From Gracilaria vermiculophylla (Eukaryota > Rhodophyta > Florideophyceae > Gracilariales > Gracilariaceae), in assembly GCA_019155205.2 (NCBI GenBank), contig JAHNZQ020000004.1, forward strand, positions 3,952,493 through 3,983,495: 31,003 nt of DNA, read 5' to 3'. Positions 28,703 to 31,003 of this stretch are shown here, in pieces. Below the pieces are notes generated by a model, which saw only the letters and a list, made by a program, of their open reading frames with translations, searched no databases and was not told the origin of the DNA. A program made the translations under genes and the position numbers. Position 1 is the first letter of the stretch, and every line of letters starts with the position of its first letter.

Positions 28703-29572
28703 ATGGCCTTCGTGTCTGGCGGAGCGCCCCTCGCAAGTGACGTGTCTGCCGAGGGTCAGTCACAACTCAACTCTCATGTAAGCGTCGACGCGAATCAGCA
28801 CGCTGATCAACTCATCAAGCGCGTTCATGAACGCGCCCTGGCCGAGTACCGCATCACCAAAAAGAGGAAACAACAGCAATTGTCCTCCAAGATTCTGGAA
28901 GCGCAGCAGTGCGGCGATCGCGGCTTTCTAAAGACCCAGAAGAAGAAGGTTGCCAACCACGCCTCCGCGTTTGCAAGCCGCGTCAAGCAAGAGTACATTG
29001 TCAGCTCCTTTGAGTGGTTGCTCAAAGAGAAAGTCACAGACACTTTTCGACTGTCAGACATCGTCAACAAGCAGGCCGCCATCATGGCCGATAAGGATAA
29101 CCAGATCCAACAACTCAGGGACAGCTTCGTCGAGCTTTGTCAACGAATGAACGCCTTTTCTGCTCCTGGGCCCCCTGCGCCGCTCGAGTACCACCCCCAA
29201 GTGCCACAACTAGAGCAAAATGCACCTGCATGTCAACTTGGCGATGAGAGCGTACCCTTCGATGCTTGGCTTCAGCAACATCCGGATCTGGTTGCTCTAT
29301 CTACGTACGACCCACTAGATCAAGCCGCCAAACCTCCCCATGTTCCGTGCGCCTGTACTAACACCGGCTGCTGCGCTCAAGGCGGCATGCCTGACGGCTC
29401 GCAACACAATCAACTCAAAATGTCACATGTAAGCCAAGACGAGGAGTTCATGAAGGGTGATGAAGCCAAATTTGGCGCAAAGTCTGTTGAGTATTTACCC
29501 AGTCGGCAGCACACTGTTCGATATGGGTTGTTGGCTGACGGTCTTGATGTATCGCTCAATCCAGTTGCGTGA
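28703..29572 (+). CDS. Putative bZIP-like protein
   Basis: 289 residues, ATG start, intronless. Residues 38-100 are highly basic and helical (KRVHERALAEYRITKKRKQQ, KTQKKKVANHASAFASRVKQ). The segment N85-HASAFAS-R93 fits the N-x7-R signature of bZIP basic regions, followed by VKQEYI. A helical stretch after it (FEWLLKEK, LSDIVNKQAAIMADKDNQIQ QLRDSFVEL) could form a coiled coil, although the Leu heptads are irregular. The second half is Pro/Gln/Cys-rich, with a CACTNTGCC cluster, and looks disordered. I infer a DNA-binding regulator. It could instead be another coiled-coil nuclear protein. Confidence 0.55.
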   Translation: MAFVSGGAPLASDVSAEGQSQLNSHVSVDANQHADQLIKRVHERALAEYRITKKRKQQQLSSKILEAQQCGDRGFLKTQKKKVANHASAFASRVKQEYIVSSFEWLLKEKVTDTFRLSDIVNKQAAIMADKDNQIQQLRDSFVELCQRMNAFSAPGPPAPLEYHPQVPQLEQNAPACQLGDESVPFDAWLQQHPDLVALSTYDPLDQAAKPPHVPCACTNTGCCAQGGMPDGSQHNQLKMSHVSQDEEFMKGDEAKFGAKSVEYLPSRQHTVRYGLLADGLDVSLNPVA

Positions 29573-30550
29573 GCATTGCTTTTATTGTAAATTAAGTTTG
29601 TCTTGCACACGTAACTAATTTGCGGAGCAATCAGAACAAACAGTTTTCTTCAAGGCACACGATTTGGTCAGCACGTGGCTACCTCTAGCAAACATATGAA
29701 AAGCATTCGCTAAAACGCTTGGTTGTACTTGCTTAACGGAATATGAAACATGGATTTTCTATGAGACCGTAGATGAAACAGCCATCGCGACCGCAGCCGT
29801 TAAGGTGCTGTGTACTATCTTCGTAGCAGCGACATCATTATGAGAAGACTTTTCTCTGGCTTCCCACGTGTTTCGCCTGTGTCGGAGAACTTAATCAGGG
29901 AGGCGAGTCTGTTCCAAAGCTTTTCCTAGGGCTTAGTCGTACCCTTCGAAGTTATCAAAAGTAGTACGTAAGCAGAAATATGGTCACTGCGCAAGCACTC
30001 TACAACTGACCAAACACTCAGAACAAGTCTATCAGTGCTCTAAACCTTTGGTACAGAAATGTGTCTTAAAATAAGAATATAATTAAGCGCCCCATACCTT
30101 TAAGATGTTTGCTACGTTTACTTTACTTTACGCAATGCAGAGCCGAGTAGCTTTGTTACTCCCAAAGACCCCGAGGCCTGTACGAGCTGACAGTAGTTCG
30201 AACCTAAGTTTCAAGTGCCGGAAAGGTCGCGAACGCGACCGACGGGGACTGTGTAGTCGGCATCAGTGAAAACGACAAGTGCCAAACTGACACGGCGTGG
30301 TGACGTGAAAACCACAGCCTTTCTGAAGCTGGGGTCCAACAGTTGCTTCTTAACGTGGCTCAAGTGCGGTAGTCTTCGCGGCACGGTCTTGAAGTAGCAC
30401 TGACAGTGAGTGTCAAGGGGCAGCTGAGATTTTCGTAGTCTCACGAATGACCTTCTCTGAGTCTTTCGGCGCCGGCAAGAATAGCAGAGACCTTCAAGTT
30501 CCCTTCTCTGCCTCCTTCCCAGTGTCTATCGGACCAGTGCGCTGACCTCA
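29573..30550. other. Gene-poor intergenic region before the transposon
   Basis: Mostly AT-richer non-coding sequence; its first part is the bZIP-like 3' UTR. It includes a short perfect inverted repeat, GGTCGCG-AA-CGCGACC, at 30225-30240. A 77-codon minus frame at 30211-30444 opens with GTG and is dealt with as a weak finding. No tRNA fold found. Confidence 0.45.
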
Positions 30551-30558
30551 TACAGTGC

Positions 30559-30774
30559 GTTTCAAAAACATATTACCCCTCAAAAGTGCGCCAAAACTGT
30601 ACTGTAGGCTAGATTTTGCACATAGTCTATGTAGAAACGTTTCAAAAAGATACAGTCTGTTTCAAAATCATAACACGTTGGTGTCAAAGTAAAAAAATGA
30701 TGATTTCGGTACTGTACAGCTACAAGATTGAGTTTCAGAATAAATTCAAGTCCAAAAACCGTTTCGAAAACATA
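30559..30774 (+). repeat. Subterminal repeats of the Tc1-like element
   Basis: Copies of GTTTCAAAAACATA-like sequence start at 30559 (in the terminal repeat), 30639, 30659 and 30761 (GTTTCGAAAACATAACA). All have the same orientation. They are probably transposase-binding sites, as in IR/DR-type Tc1 elements. Confidence 0.75.
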
Positions 30775-30808
30775 ACAACTTTATCAACTTGAAGTCTCTT
30801 TTGGCGAC

Positions 30809-31003
30809 TTAGTAACTAATTTTCCCACCTTTTTGCTGAATAACGCTAATACAACGTTTAGGCATTGAATTGATGTAGCCATTAATTGTCAAAACCGAAA
30901 TATTGTCCCAGCAATTCTTAATACAGTTTTTTAAATCAAAAACTGTGCTGAATTGCCTGCCATGGCCATAAACCATCCTTGATAATAGACCCCACACATT
31001 TTC
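30809..31003 (-). CDS. Tc1-family transposase, C-terminal fragment (cut by window edge)
   Basis: 65 codons ending in TAA at 30809. The visible start ENVWGLLSRMVYG corresponds to the NPIENxWG block of Tc1-type transposases, whose Glu is the third catalytic residue of the DD(34)E triad; it sits at the very edge of the window. Conserved downstream features are present: the FDLKNCIKNCWDNIS helix, INSMPKRC and VIQQKGGKISY, which matches the family's usual SMPRR-C-x-VI-x-x-KGG-x-x-x-Y ending. This part is free of stops, so the copy may be fairly intact. Confidence 0.88.
   Translation of the reverse strand, partial: ENVWGLLSRMVYGHGRQFSTVFDLKNCIKNCWDNISVLTINGYINSMPKRCISVIQQKGGKISY

Larger units (their letters stand above)
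30551..31003 (-). mobile_element. Tc1/mariner transposon, one end (continues beyond window)
   Basis: The element reads on the minus strand. Its outer end is the target-site TA at 30551-30552 followed by CAGTGCGTTTCAAAAACATA, a typical CAGTG-type Tc1/mariner terminus. Four related copies of GTTTCAAAANCATA lie in the 220 bp inside the end. The transposase C-terminus begins 256 bp in. The other terminus and most of the transposase lie outside the window, so completeness is unknown. Confidence 0.82.

Noticed and set aside
30180..30260. tRNA gene suggested by GGTTCGAAC on the minus strand
   Set aside because: The flanking bases do not form a five-base-pair T stem, and no acceptor or anticodon stems fit.
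1..31003. CRISPR array, rRNA or prokaryotic operon structure
   Set aside because: No regularly spaced repeats, no rRNA-like blocks, and the genes are eukaryotic with a clear spliceosomal intron.

Overview
The window is nuclear DNA from a eukaryote, most likely a photosynthetic protist and probably a red alga. The lineage is inferred, not shown. The evidence is: RAPTOR, Akirin, ESF1, an HVA22/REEP protein and a Tc1/mariner transposon end (all eukaryotic); plastid-type proteins (NUDX23-like Nudix, PHR2-like photolyase-related protein, HugZ-like FMN protein); N-termini with an early Phe such as MAFA and MNAF, which recall red-algal transit peptides; and compact, intron-poor genes. The one well-supported intron is 77 bp with consensus GT-AG ends, and a second candidate is 82 bp.

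Layout. 1-4944 (-) is RAPTOR, cut by the window start inside its WD40 domain. 5924-6622 (-) NUDX23-like Nudix and 6930-9029 (+) ESF1 are divergent. 8947-9585 (-) is an unrecognised ORF whose end overlaps the ESF1 end, and 10053-10493 (+) is an HVA22/REEP protein. About 2.9 kb of lower-GC, gene-poor DNA follows. 13405-14478 (+) is a TrmN6-like methyltransferase and 14980-15612 (-) an IDI/YfcD-like Nudix protein that may have an upstream exon. Another gene-poor stretch runs to 17.7 kb. 17766-18770 (-) is a HugZ-like protein, 19020-20201 (+) PHR2-like, 20253-21770 (-) a double-AAA ATPase and 22231-23028 (+) a TMEM69/DUF3429 membrane protein. 23152-23712 (-) is a double Tudor-like protein and 24862-25479 (-) Akirin. 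26725-28122 (+) is a FluG/NodGS-type glutamine-synthetase-like enzyme and 28703-29572 (+) a bZIP-like protein. 30551-31003 is one end of a Tc1/mariner element.

The genes are ordinary cellular housekeeping and do not form a single pathway: TOR signalling, ribosome biogenesis (ESF1, perhaps the AAA protein), ER shaping, tRNA modification, plastid redox or tetrapyrrole functions, nuclear proteasome import or chromatin (Akirin, Tudor-like protein) and nitrogen metabolism. From about 5.9 to 23.7 kb they alternate strand almost strictly. Divergent pairs have short shared promoters, and convergent pairs are very close or overlapping. I found no convincing new multi-gene system. The points most worth a second look are the Akirin with a conserved C-terminal Tyr-Leu-Ser end, a RAPTOR lacking the Cys of its caspase-like dyad, an AAA ATPase whose two nucleotide sites are both altered, the overlapping ORF at 9 kb and the repeat-rich transposon end.

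Several reading frames open with GTG or TTG. Because this is a eukaryote, the first plausible in-frame ATG was used as the start throughout.
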